This document shows, piece by piece, positions 37,479-45,502 of a DNA stretch of 64,000 nt (its first letter is position 1; each line of letters opens with the position of its first letter). This DNA comes from CAYQLK01 sp964418515 (GTDB lineage Bacteria > Patescibacteriota > Microgenomatia > CAYQLK01), in assembly GCA_964418515.1 (NCBI GenBank), contig CAYQLK010000001.1:29625-93624 (forward strand). The letters run 5' to 3'. The notes below the pieces were generated by a model. That model was not told the DNA's origin. It saw only the letters and a program-made list of their open reading frames with translations, and ran no database searches. A program made the position numbers and the translations under genes.

Positions 37479-38578
37479 CAAAAGACCAATCGATAAAAAT
37501 TGCAATTTTTTGTGGAGGTAGTGGTTCAAGAATGTGGCCTGCTTCCAGATCAGACAAACCAAAACAGTTTCAGCCACTAATCGGCGGCAAGAGTACATTC
37601 GAAAAATTAGTAGCTAGTCTTGAAAAAGAGTTTGGATCTGTAAATATTTTCCCCGTAGCTAGAAGGGAGTTTGTTGGTCATATCGTTTCTCAGGCTCCGC
37701 ACATTCCATTAGAAAATATTATTATCGAACCCGAAGGTAGAGATACTATGGCTGCTATTGGTTTTGCCGCAATGATGTTAGATACCAAATTCAATAACCC
37801 AACTGTTATCAGTCTTTGGAGTGACCATTTAATTAAAAATGAGAAGAATTTCCTGAAGTCTTTGCGTAAAGCCGCTGAGGTCAGTGCTAAAACTGCAAAG
37901 ATAGTTGAGCTTGGAGTTAGGGCAACATTTCCAAGCACTCAGCTGGGATATATAAAAACAGGCAAGATGATCGAAAAGATCGAAGATTTAGGTTTGTTCG
38001 AATTCATTGCCCAAATTGAAAAACCCAGCCTAGAAAAAGCGCAAGAATTTCTTGAGTCTTGGGAATACCTTTGGCATTTGGGCTATTCTGTATGGTCAAC
38101 CAAAACACTCCTTAGTTACTATGAAGAATTCGCTCCCGCTACATACAAAACACTCCTTAAAATTTCAGAATTAGTAAAAAACGGAGACAGCTCAAGTAAA
38201 GCAGTAAAAGACTTATTTGCCACAATCGAAAAAACCTCAATCGATCTCGCAATTCTCGAAAAACTCGGGCCAACAGAACGCCTAGTAATTTCTGCTGATC
38301 TGGGTTGGAGTGATGTGGGAACATGGGATGTGCTAAAAGACGAGCTTGGCGAATTACCAGAAGATAACGTGTCGACCGGTAAGTCAATTACAGTTGAATC
38401 CAGCGATAATTTACTCTTTTCGACCAACGGGAATAAAATGCTCGTTGCGGTTGGTGTTAAGGGGCTAATAATTGTTGACACACAAGACGCTCTATTAGTC
38501 GTTGCCAAAGATGCTAGTGGAAAGGTTAAAGATGCTGTGATTAAACTTAAAGAGGAAGGGCACGAAGATTATCTTTAA
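37475..38578 (+). CDS. manC: Mannose-1-phosphate guanylyltransferase
   Basis: This enzyme joins GTP and mannose-1-phosphate to give GDP-mannose, the donor for mannosyltransferases and the substrate of Gmd. The 367 residues form the pyrophosphorylase domain only, with no C-terminal isomerase cupin. Landmarks are the nucleotide-binding GGSGSRMWPASR near residue 13, KQFQPL, GRDTMAAIGFAA, LWSDHLI in place of the common PADH form, and IEKP. It overlaps the preceding GT4 gene by ATGA. A separate mannose-6-phosphate isomerase and phosphomannomutase must be encoded elsewhere if mannose is made from fructose-6-phosphate. Confidence 0.88.
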   Translation: MTKDQSIKIAIFCGGSGSRMWPASRSDKPKQFQPLIGGKSTFEKLVASLEKEFGSVNIFPVARREFVGHIVSQAPHIPLENIIIEPEGRDTMAAIGFAAMMLDTKFNNPTVISLWSDHLIKNEKNFLKSLRKAAEVSAKTAKIVELGVRATFPSTQLGYIKTGKMIEKIEDLGLFEFIAQIEKPSLEKAQEFLESWEYLWHLGYSVWSTKTLLSYYEEFAPATYKTLLKISELVKNGDSSSKAVKDLFATIEKTSIDLAILEKLGPTERLVISADLGWSDVGTWDVLKDELGELPEDNVSTGKSITVESSDNLLFSTNGNKMLVAVGVKGLIIVDTQDALLVVAKDASGKVKDAVIKLKEEGHEDYL

Positions 38579-38581
38579 ATA

Positions 38582-39220
38582 ATGTTTTACGATTTCGCAA
38601 AACGCACAATCGATATAGTCGGTTCACTGGTTGGAATGTCAATTTTGTGTTTAATTTTTCCTGTAATTGCAATCGCAATCAAAAGATCAAGCCCAGGACC
38701 TGTGTTTGCCGATGTCCCTAAAAGAAGCGGTAAAGACGGTAAGTCATTCAAAATGTATAAGTTCCGCTCAATGATAAAAGATGCTCATCTTTTGTTGCAA
38801 AGTGACCCAAAATTCAAGAAACTTTATGAGGAATACAAGAAAAATTCCTACAAACTCTCACACGATCCCAGGGTCACTCCTTTGGGGCATTTTATACGCA
38901 AAACAAGCATTGATGAGCTACCACAATTTATTAATGTTCTAAAAGGAGAAATGAGTCTTGTTGGGCCAAGAGCGTATTATCCAGACGAGTTAATTAATCA
39001 GCAAAAAGCCTTTCCAGAAACCAAAAAATACGTCAAAACACTCTTAACCGCCAAACCAGGCTTAACAGGTCCTTGGCAAGTTTCTGGTAGGAGTGATATT
39101 TCGTTCGAAAAAAGGGTCAAATTGGATGCGGATTATGCAAAAAAGCGCTCAATCTTGTATGATTTAAAGATTATAATCCTCACAGTTCCTGCACTGCTTT
39201 CTCAAAAAGGTGCTGTCTAA
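38582..39220 (+). CDS. Initiating phosphoglycosyl transferase (PglC/WbaP-type bacterial sugar transferase)
   Basis: This enzyme moves a sugar phosphate from a UDP-sugar to undecaprenyl phosphate, starting assembly of the lipid-linked glycan. The 212 residues form a minimal monotopic PglC-like core: one N-terminal re-entrant hydrophobic helix (about residues 10-32), SSPGPVF, YKFRSMIKDA, the catalytic Asp-Glu pair in TSIDELPQF, LVGPRAYYPDE and a PGLTGPWQVSGR block. The extra N-terminal membrane bundle of WbaP/WcaJ is absent. It is the last gene of the main glycan locus. The sugar (galactose, glucose or an N-acetyl sugar) cannot be fixed from sequence. Confidence 0.9.
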   Translation: MFYDFAKRTIDIVGSLVGMSILCLIFPVIAIAIKRSSPGPVFADVPKRSGKDGKSFKMYKFRSMIKDAHLLLQSDPKFKKLYEEYKKNSYKLSHDPRVTPLGHFIRKTSIDELPQFINVLKGEMSLVGPRAYYPDELINQQKAFPETKKYVKTLLTAKPGLTGPWQVSGRSDISFEKRVKLDADYAKKRSILYDLKIIILTVPALLSQKGAV

Positions 39221-39256
39221 TAATTTTCTTAGTTTTAGTTAGATTATTCACAAAAT

Positions 39257-41146
39257 ATGCTTAAATTTTCAACGAACTACCAATCTCACAATAGCCATGT
39301 TTATCGCAATAAACAAAAAAAGCGGTCATTAAAGAAAATTATTATTATCCTTGGGATTTTTGTAATTTTTGGCCTTTATATTGGTATTCCAGCTTTTGCC
39401 ATCGGATCTAGTCTCAAAAATGCCAAAAACAATCTAAGCGCTTCAGTTGCGTCGCTAAGATCTGGTAATTTGCCAGAAACAAAATCGAAACTAGAGTCCG
39501 CTAAGGGGGATTTACAAAAAGCTCAAGCAGCCTCCCTTGTTTACAAACCATTAACCTTTATTCCTCTAATTGGATCATATCCTTCGGATCTTGAGCACGC
39601 CTTGTCAGCCGGTGTCCAGGGTGTTGAGGCTGGATTAATCATTACTAAATCAATTGAACCCTACGCAGACCTTCTGGGTCTAGGTAGTGGTGACTTTTTG
39701 GGTGGAACTGCCCAGGATAGAATGCAAAAAGCCATCCAAACCTTATCAAAAATTACGCCAGAATTGGATAAGGTAAACGAAAAATTATCCAAGGCTAATA
39801 AGGAAATGGCACAAATTAACGCCAACAGATATCCAGATTTTATTCCTGGCAAACCCAGAACAAATATTAACCTCGCCAAAAGTTATCTCGTTCAAGGTGA
39901 AAAAGTCTTGACCGAAACCAAACCACTTTTAGAAGTTTTACCAAGTATTATGGGTGATGATCGGGCCAAAAAATACATGGTTCTTTTTCTTAACGACAAA
40001 GAGCTAAGGCCTGGTGGTGGATTTATCACAGCTTATGCTTACTTAAACATCGACAAGGCTTTAGTTAAAGCAGAAGGTTCTGATAACATTTACGATCTTG
40101 ATGACACCATTACTGATAAACCTTCTGCACCTGAAGCAATTATCAAATATCTACCTTTAGTAGATTCATTTAACCTTCGCGATTCGAACCTTTCACCTGA
40201 TCTTCCAACTTCACTTACGGCTTTTGAAGATTTATACAAACTATCACCCCAATATCAGCCAGTCGACGGGTACTTCACGGTTAATACTAGAGCACTTTCT
40301 GATGTTTTAAGTGTCCTAGGTCCAATCGAGATAGAGGGTGTTAAATACACCAACGATATTGTGCCTGCCTGTGATTGCCCGCAAATAGTTTATTCTCTGC
40401 TTGAAAGTTCAGGACAACCAAGAGGTTTTATTGTTGAGGAGAGAAAAGCCTTAATTGGTGTTTTGATGAACGCAATCATGGATAAGAGTTTAAGCGCAAA
40501 CAAAGACACACTTCCCAAGTTAATAGAGCTTGGTCTCAAACTTCTTGCACAAAAAGATGTAATGCTTAATTTTAAAGATGAAAAAACCCAAGTTGCTTCG
40601 GAAAAACTAGGTTATGCCGGCAAAATTAAACAATCTGAAAGTGACTATTTATCAGTCGTTGACAGCAACTTTGCTGGTGCCAAAAGCAATCTTTATATTC
40701 AACAAACGGTTACTCAAGACATCAGAACAGATGGTGACAAAATTATTAAAAAGGTGACTGTTAATCTCAAAAACCCTCGAGCCGCTGATAATTGTTCGCT
40801 AGAAAGAACCGCAGGTTTATGTCTAAACGGAATATACAGGGATTGGATTAGAGTATTTGTTCCTATTGGCTCAAAACTTATTAGTTCAACGGGTTCTGAA
40901 ACGGATGTTGTTACTTATGATGATTTAGGAAAAACTGTTTTTGAGGGATTTTTTACGTTACGTCCTTTAGGAACTTCGCAAATCGAAGTCGAATATGAAT
41001 TACCATTCAAAGCAAGTGGTGATTACAAAATTCTTATTCAAAAACAATCAGGCAAGGGTATAGTTCCTCATGTAATTAATATTGACGGCAAGAAGAAAGA
41101 ATCGTTTGACCTAAGTGGTGATCAGGAGATAAAGTTAGATATATAA
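39257..41146 (+). CDS. DUF4012 membrane-anchored extracytoplasmic protein
   Basis: This 629-residue protein has a basic N terminus, one membrane helix near residues 28-48, a helical region (about residues 50-215, possibly coiled coil) and then the DUF4012 domain, starting around residue 230 with YMVLFLNDKELRPGGGF and AYAYLNIDKA. The rest is probably outside the cell. It has four cysteines in two close groups (ACDCPQ and NCSLERTAGLC), which could form disulfides. The function of DUF4012 is unknown. It is often found beside glycosyltransferase loci, as here, so a role in surface-glycan attachment or envelope structure is possible. A TAGATT or GATTAT sequence about ten bases before the ATG may be a -10 element. 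Confidence 0.8.
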   Translation: MLKFSTNYQSHNSHVYRNKQKKRSLKKIIIILGIFVIFGLYIGIPAFAIGSSLKNAKNNLSASVASLRSGNLPETKSKLESAKGDLQKAQAASLVYKPLTFIPLIGSYPSDLEHALSAGVQGVEAGLIITKSIEPYADLLGLGSGDFLGGTAQDRMQKAIQTLSKITPELDKVNEKLSKANKEMAQINANRYPDFIPGKPRTNINLAKSYLVQGEKVLTETKPLLEVLPSIMGDDRAKKYMVLFLNDKELRPGGGFITAYAYLNIDKALVKAEGSDNIYDLDDTITDKPSAPEAIIKYLPLVDSFNLRDSNLSPDLPTSLTAFEDLYKLSPQYQPVDGYFTVNTRALSDVLSVLGPIEIEGVKYTNDIVPACDCPQIVYSLLESSGQPRGFIVEERKALIGVLMNAIMDKSLSANKDTLPKLIELGLKLLAQKDVMLNFKDEKTQVASEKLGYAGKIKQSESDYLSVVDSNFAGAKSNLYIQQTVTQDIRTDGDKIIKKVTVNLKNPRAADNCSLERTAGLCLNGIYRDWIRVFVPIGSKLISSTGSETDVVTYDDLGKTVFEGFFTLRPLGTSQIEVEYELPFKASGDYKILIQKQSGKGIVPHVINIDGKKKESFDLSGDQEIKLDI

Positions 41147-41185
41147 ATAGATTTAAATTCCGTTTATACATTTAACTTTTTGATT

Positions 41186-41842
41186 ATGTCTCAGCCTCGG
41201 TCGTATCGCACAAAAGCAATTATTGTCTCCCGTAGAAGGTTTTCTGAAGCTGACAGAATTGTCACCTTTTTTTCCCCTGAGCTTGGTCTGCATGAGGCGA
41301 TTGCGCACGGAATCCGCAAACCAACTTCTCGAAAATCAGGCAGTTTAGAATTATTTAATCTTGTGAGCCTTTATATCATCAAAGGCAAAAGCATTGATAT
41401 CATCAGCGAGGCATCAATAATTGATAGTTTTTCAAGAGTAAAAAAAGACTTTGCTTTAACCCACCCCGTTTTTTATATGCTCGAAATAGTTGGAAGATTA
41501 TTTAGTCACGGTCAGTCGCAGGGTGAAATATTTGACCTTCTCCAGACAACAATTAATTTATTAAACACCAAAAAGCTTTCTGCAAAACAAATAGACTGTC
41601 TACTTAGTCGTTTCGAGATTAAAGTTTTGGAAGAATCAGGATTTTTTAGTCTTCATAAGTCAAATTTTTCCAATCAATCAATTTATGAATGCGCCATGAC
41701 TTTGTCAAAACAAAGCTTGCCAGTCCTATTAACTTCAAACTTTGTGCCCCTTAAATCACTAAAGGAATCACTCAAACTAAGCCTCGAAGAAATAATTGGT
41801 CGTTCATTTGTCACCTTGTCATACCGACCTGTTTTGGCATAA
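41186..41842 (+). CDS. recO: DNA repair protein RecO
   Basis: RecO helps load RecA on gapped DNA together with RecR and anneals single strands. The 218 residues begin with the OB-fold (RTKAIIVSRRRFSEADRIVTFF), continue with HGIRKPTSRKSGSLELF and end in the helical domain with VFYMLEIVGRLF. The zinc-binding cysteine cluster of many RecO proteins is missing; the few Cys residues (for example IDCLL, YECAM) are not arranged that way. The ATG at 41186 is preferred to a TTG two codons earlier. The gene is placed between a surface protein and glyS, a mixed housekeeping context. Confidence 0.85.
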   Translation: MSQPRSYRTKAIIVSRRRFSEADRIVTFFSPELGLHEAIAHGIRKPTSRKSGSLELFNLVSLYIIKGKSIDIISEASIIDSFSRVKKDFALTHPVFYMLEIVGRLFSHGQSQGEIFDLLQTTINLLNTKKLSAKQIDCLLSRFEIKVLEESGFFSLHKSNFSNQSIYECAMTLSKQSLPVLLTSNFVPLKSLKESLKLSLEEIIGRSFVTLSYRPVLA

Positions 41843-41843
41843 T
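41816..41843 (+). promoter_or_regulatory. Promoter candidate for the protein gene at 41853
   Basis: TTGTCA (41816-41821) and CATAAT (41838-41843) are separated by 16 bases. The -10 is preceded by TGG, giving an extended -10. Only nine bases separate the -10 from the ATG, so a transcript from it would have almost no 5' leader. The 12-mer TTTTGGCATAAT recurs in front of ileS. Confidence 0.5.
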
Positions 41844-41852
41844 ATTACGCAG

Positions 41853-42680
41853 ATGAATTTACTATCAAAAGTCAAAGCTATTTTCACTCGATACCCAGTC
41901 TCAAAAATCGTCTTACCAATATTATTAAGTCTGATTTTTTTAGTTTTGGTTTTTAGATTTGTTGGTATTGGCGCTAACTCGGAGTCAAATGATATCACTG
42001 AAGGAGAATCAGCTGATATTAGAGACCTTGATGCTAAAGATAGGCCATATGTCGGTCTGGTTCCAAGGGCAGATGGTCATGCATTAATTCTGACAGTTAC
42101 CAATCATCAGAATTTTTCCTCACTCGATTTCGAAATTCTTTATCAAGCCGGCAATCTCCAACAAGGGTCAATTGGCCAAATTGATTTAACCAAAAGCGCC
42201 TACAAAACCGAAATTACCTTAGGGGCTTGTTCAAAAGGTGTTTGTAGATATGATGACGACGTAAAAACCGGAAGTCTTAAGCTAAATGGAGTCAAAAATA
42301 AAAAACAATTTATCGCCACAATTCCATTTGTTTTAGAAAAAATTACCCCTGAAGCATCCAATATTATTGGTCCAGTTGGCACACTTGATATAGAGATTCC
42401 CTCTGGTTCAGTTACGAACGACTACTATGTATTACTAGCTGAAACGCTTGGCGTTCCAATCCCTGTTGGTAATCTAAAAGGCCAAACAGTTGCAATATTT
42501 TCAATTGCACCAAAACTTAATCGGCCTGCGGTTATCAAACTTAAAGATCAAAACATCGCAGGACTAAAAGTTAATCATTTTGACTTTAGTCAAAACGCTT
42601 GGTCTACACTTGAAACTAATGTCGAAAACGGCAACCAATTCAACTCCGACTACTTAGGATTATTCGCCTTTACTCAGTAA
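41853..42680 (+). CDS. Unrecognised membrane-anchored extracytoplasmic protein
   Basis: I do not recognise this 275-residue protein. It has a basic start, one hydrophobic helix (about residues 17-37, IVLPILLSLIFLVLVF), then a mostly beta-strand soluble region that should be outside the cell. The pattern ALILTVTNHQNFSSLDFEILY is loosely like cohesin or Ig-type domains. The only two cysteines are four apart in GACSKGVCRY. The ATG at 41853 directly follows recO and sits just after a good extended -10. An upstream in-frame start would overlap recO and bury the signal-anchor. Its place before glyS gives no functional hint. Confidence 0.7.
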   Translation: MNLLSKVKAIFTRYPVSKIVLPILLSLIFLVLVFRFVGIGANSESNDITEGESADIRDLDAKDRPYVGLVPRADGHALILTVTNHQNFSSLDFEILYQAGNLQQGSIGQIDLTKSAYKTEITLGACSKGVCRYDDDVKTGSLKLNGVKNKKQFIATIPFVLEKITPEASNIIGPVGTLDIEIPSGSVTNDYYVLLAETLGVPIPVGNLKGQTVAIFSIAPKLNRPAVIKLKDQNIAGLKVNHFDFSQNAWSTLETNVENGNQFNSDYLGLFAFTQ

Positions 42681-42685
42681 AAACT

Positions 42686-44062
42686 ATGGACTTAATTGAA
42701 AAGGTCGTTGATGTATCAAAGCGCAGAGGTTTTATTTTTCCTTCCTCAGAAATATACGGCGGAATGGCCAATACATATGATTTTGGACCATATGGTACTT
42801 CGCTCAAAGAAAATATTCGCCGAATCTGGTGGAATAAATTCGTCGAAGACAGAGAAGACATTTACGGTATCGATAGCAGTATTATTATTAATCCTAAAGT
42901 CTGGGAAGCTAGCGGGCATATCGCGAACTTTGGCGATGTCATGGTCGAGGATGTCAAAAACCACAAGCGTTATAGAGCTGACCACCTAATTGAAGAGCAC
43001 TTTGAGAAAAAAGGCGAGAATATTAAAGTCGATGGAAAAACTCCAGAAGAGCTAAATGAAATAATTGTAAGTGAAAAAATAAAAAGTCCTGACGGTAATG
43101 ATTTAAGTAAAGCCAGGAAGTTTAACTTACTTTTTAGAACTGAAATTGGGATTATTGAAGGCGAGGGTGCAACTGCTTACCTAAGAGGAGAGATTGCCCA
43201 AGGATTATTTATTAATTTTAAAAACATTCTCGATTCAATTCATCCAAAACTTCCGTTTGGTATTGCTCAAACGGGTAAAGCTTTTAGAAACGAAATAACC
43301 AAAGGTCAGTTTACTTTTCGCACGCTCGAGTTCGACCTAATGGAATTTGAATACTTTTTCGATCCTGAAACCGACGATTGGAATAAATTATTTGATGATT
43401 GGAAAGTCAAAATGGACGAATTTACAAAAGAAATCGGACTAGATTCCACCAAGCTAAGATGGAGGGCGCATGAAGAATTCGAGCTATCGCATTACTCAAA
43501 AAGAACCGAAGACTTGGAGTATGAGTTTCCTTGGGGATTTAAAGAAATGTTTGGAATTGCTTACAGAACAAATTTTGATCTTCTTAATCACGAAAAAAAC
43601 TCCGGCGTTTCCCAAAGTTACACATATCCTGACGGCAAAAAGGTTGTTCCTCACGTAATCGAACCTACTTTTGGTCTATCAAGACTTGTAACGATTGTTC
43701 TTATGAATGCTTTTACAGAGGAAGAAGTCGAAGGAGAAACAAGAATCGTTTTAAAATTTAATCCTCAAATTGCTCCAGTCAAAGTCGCAGTATTGCCTCT
43801 AATCAAAAAAGAGGAATTGACTAGTCTATCTAGAGCAATTCAGGCATCCCTCAAGTCGCTTGGTGTCATTGTCTATGACGAAACAGCTTCAATCGGCAAA
43901 AGATATCGCAAACAGGACGAAATCGGCACGCCTTACTGTATTACAGTTGATTTTGACTCACTTGAAGACAAAAAAGTCACAGTTCGCGATCGCGACACAA
44001 TGAAACAGGAGAGAATTGAAATTTCCAAACTTCTTGACTTCCTAGCTCCAAAATTCCAATAA
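42686..44062 (+). CDS. glyS: Glycyl-tRNA synthetase (single-chain, alpha2 type)
   Basis: This enzyme charges tRNA-Gly with glycine. The 458 residues belong to the single-chain class II type found in archaea, eukaryotes and some bacteria, rather than the alpha2beta2 glyQ/glyS type. Landmarks are RRGFIFPSSEIYGGMANTYD, the DFGPYGTSLK motif, ASGHIANFGD, AYLRGEIAQGLF, the motif 2 region GKAFRNEITKGQFTFR with its FDLMEFEYF follow-up, and a C-terminal anticodon-binding domain from about residue 365 (VAVLPLIKKE). It begins five bases after the previous stop. A 174-base non-coding stretch follows, ending the transition region. Confidence 0.92.
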   Translation: MDLIEKVVDVSKRRGFIFPSSEIYGGMANTYDFGPYGTSLKENIRRIWWNKFVEDREDIYGIDSSIIINPKVWEASGHIANFGDVMVEDVKNHKRYRADHLIEEHFEKKGENIKVDGKTPEELNEIIVSEKIKSPDGNDLSKARKFNLLFRTEIGIIEGEGATAYLRGEIAQGLFINFKNILDSIHPKLPFGIAQTGKAFRNEITKGQFTFRTLEFDLMEFEYFFDPETDDWNKLFDDWKVKMDEFTKEIGLDSTKLRWRAHEEFELSHYSKRTEDLEYEFPWGFKEMFGIAYRTNFDLLNHEKNSGVSQSYTYPDGKKVVPHVIEPTFGLSRLVTIVLMNAFTEEEVEGETRIVLKFNPQIAPVKVAVLPLIKKEELTSLSRAIQASLKSLGVIVYDETASIGKRYRKQDEIGTPYCITVDFDSLEDKKVTVRDRDTMKQERIEISKLLDFLAPKFQ

Positions 44063-44161
44063 CACTACTTAAATCACAAGTTCGTTTTTAAGTCTTTGGC
44101 TGTAGTCAGTCCAGACAAAGCATTTGTTTGTATCGAAAGCATAAATTATTATTTTAGGTTG

Positions 44162-44191
44162 TTGACACAAACTCTTTTTATGGTGAATAAT
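44162..44191 (+). promoter_or_regulatory. Promoter candidate of the dcw cluster
   Basis: A consensus TTGACA (44162-44167) is followed after 18 bases by AATAAT (44186-44191). The -10 overlaps the first repeat of the MraZ-box-like array, so MraZ binding would block polymerase. The expected transcription start lies near 44198, within the array. Confidence 0.55.
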
Positions 44192-44236
44192 GGTTACAGA
44201 TGGTAATAAATGGTGATTTAGGGCAACTTAGGGCAG
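44181..44236 (+). promoter_or_regulatory. MraZ-box array, six units of 10 bp
   Basis: Read in steps of exactly ten bases from 44181, the units begin TGGT, TGGT, TGGT, TGGT, GGGC, GGGC, and the last ends against the mraZ ATG. Escherichia coli MraZ binds direct TGGGN repeats spaced by five bases, which is the same 10-bp period. Four to six copies one helical turn apart match a ring of MraZ subunits contacting one DNA face. The array overlaps the promoter -10, so autorepression of the dcw cluster is the natural inference. Confidence 0.72.
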
Positions 44237-44641
44237 ATGTTTTTAGGACAATTTGAACCACAATTTTCCTCCTCATCTAAGAGGCTTTCTATTCCGGTTA
44301 AGCTCCGGTCAAGTCTAGCGAAAGGTAAAGTAATCCTTTCAAAAGGTTTTGATCAGTGCATCTTTGGCTATTCGGCTAAAGGCTGGGAGGCGCAAAGCGC
44401 TAAGCACCTTGAAAACCCAATCTCAGACGTCCAAAGTCGAGATCTAAGAAGATTTATATTTTCAGCTTCAGAAGAAGTAGATTTTGACACACAAGGCAGA
44501 ATGGTTATCCCAAAATCCTTAATCGACTATGCAAATATTTCTGACTCCGTTACCGTAATTGGCGCAGGAGATCATTTCGAAATATGGGCAACCGACAAAT
44601 GGCAGCAAAAAATAAATGAAATCGACTCTAACAATCGTTGA
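44237..44641 (+). CDS. mraZ: Transcriptional regulator MraZ
   Basis: MraZ is the DNA-binding regulator at the head of dcw clusters. The 134 residues contain two AbrB-like swapped-hairpin repeats: one with RLSIPVKLRSSL near residues 19-30 and one with DFDTQGRMVIPKSL near residues 85-98. The second repeat keeps the canonical D-x-x-G-R; the first has SSSKR in place of DxKGR. The N terminus MFLGQFEPQF and the C-terminal HFEIWATDKW are typical. The start follows the box array directly, with no Shine-Dalgarno site. It overlaps rsmH by 26 bases, which suggests coupled translation. Confidence 0.93.
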   Translation: MFLGQFEPQFSSSSKRLSIPVKLRSSLAKGKVILSKGFDQCIFGYSAKGWEAQSAKHLENPISDVQSRDLRRFIFSASEEVDFDTQGRMVIPKSLIDYANISDSVTVIGAGDHFEIWATDKWQQKINEIDSNNR

Positions 44642-45494
44642 TAAACATATTCCGGTATTACCCAAGGAGACAATTGAATTACTAAGACCCTCAACGGATA
44701 AAAAATTCATTGATGCAACTCTTGGTGATGCAGGTCATACCGTTCTTATTTTAGAAAAGGGAGCAATAGTTCTAGGGATAGACGCTGACTTAAAAAATGT
44801 CGACAGAGCAAAAAATATCTCTCCTAATCTGACAACAGTTCACGGGAATTTCTGCAATTTAGCCAATCTTGCCAAAGCCAATAATTTTGCTCAAGTCGAC
44901 GGCATACTTTTTGATCTTGGATATTCCTCAACCCAACTACAAGATCCAGAAAAAGGAATCAGTTTTTTAAACGAAGGACCTCTAGATATGAGATTGGATC
45001 CAGTAAATCAAGGCGTAACAGCTGCTGATTTATTAAAAGTATTAACAGAAAAACAGTTATATGAATTATTTATCGAATATGGTCAAGAAAAGCGTGCTCG
45101 GGTCATTGCTGATGCTATTGTCCGCGCCCGTTTAGTCAGACCAATTGAAACGACTACTCAACTAGCCCAAATAGTTGAGAACGTTATTCCTCGGAGGAAT
45201 AGTGACAAGATTCATCCGGCGACTAAGGTTTTTCAGTCACTAAGAATCGCAATCAATAGCGAACTGGACAATCTGGAATCCGCTCTTTTACAGTCTGTAG
45301 AACTTCTAAAACCAAGAGGTGTTTTGGTAGTGATCTCGTTTCACTCATTGGAAGATAAAATCGTAAAGAATTTTATTCGTAATAATTTTTTGTTGGAAAA
45401 CTTAACAACAAAACCAATTATTCCCGATAGTCTAGAAGTTCATCAAAACAGACGTGCTCGAAGTGCAAAGCTTCGGGCAGCGCGGAAAATTTAA
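44616..45494 (+). CDS. rsmH: 16S rRNA (cytosine(1402)-N(4))-methyltransferase
   Basis: This enzyme methylates N4 of C1402 in the ribosomal P site using S-adenosylmethionine. The 292 residues show HIPVLPKETIELL at the start, the SAM-binding DATLGDAGHT (usually DGTLGGGGHS), ILFDLGYSSTQL, GPLDMRLDP, ARVIADAIVRAR, HPATKVFQSLRIAIN and VVISFHSLEDK. The glycine-rich motif is somewhat altered but the fold signals are all present. As in most bacteria it is the second gene of the dcw cluster. The start overlaps mraZ but gives the correct N terminus. Confidence 0.94.
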   Translation: MKSTLTIVDKHIPVLPKETIELLRPSTDKKFIDATLGDAGHTVLILEKGAIVLGIDADLKNVDRAKNISPNLTTVHGNFCNLANLAKANNFAQVDGILFDLGYSSTQLQDPEKGISFLNEGPLDMRLDPVNQGVTAADLLKVLTEKQLYELFIEYGQEKRARVIADAIVRARLVRPIETTTQLAQIVENVIPRRNSDKIHPATKVFQSLRIAINSELDNLESALLQSVELLKPRGVLVVISFHSLEDKIVKNFIRNNFLLENLTTKPIIPDSLEVHQNRRARSAKLRAARKI

Positions 45495-45502
45495 CTAAAA
45501 CT

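Larger units (their letters stand above)
44063..44236. other. Intergenic region between glyS and mraZ
   Basis: This is the longest gene-free stretch in the window (174 bases). The left part has a weak inverted repeat (ACTTAAA at 44067-44073 and TTTAAGT at 44087-44093, 13-base loop) with no clear T-tract. The right part holds a TTGACA hexamer and the 10-bp repeat array described separately. I see no tRNA or other RNA gene in it. Confidence 0.7.

Noticed and set aside
44067..44093. Terminator after glyS
   Set aside because: The ACTTAAA/TTTAAGT hairpin is short and AT-rich and has no following T-tract, so support is too weak.
44181..44236. The repeat array as a CRISPR or microsatellite
   Set aside because: Only the first three or four bases of each ten-base unit are conserved, no spacers are present, and position and phase match MraZ boxes.
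44063..44236. tRNA or small RNA gene in the glyS-mraZ spacer
   Set aside because: No cloverleaf, T-arm consensus or CCA end could be found.
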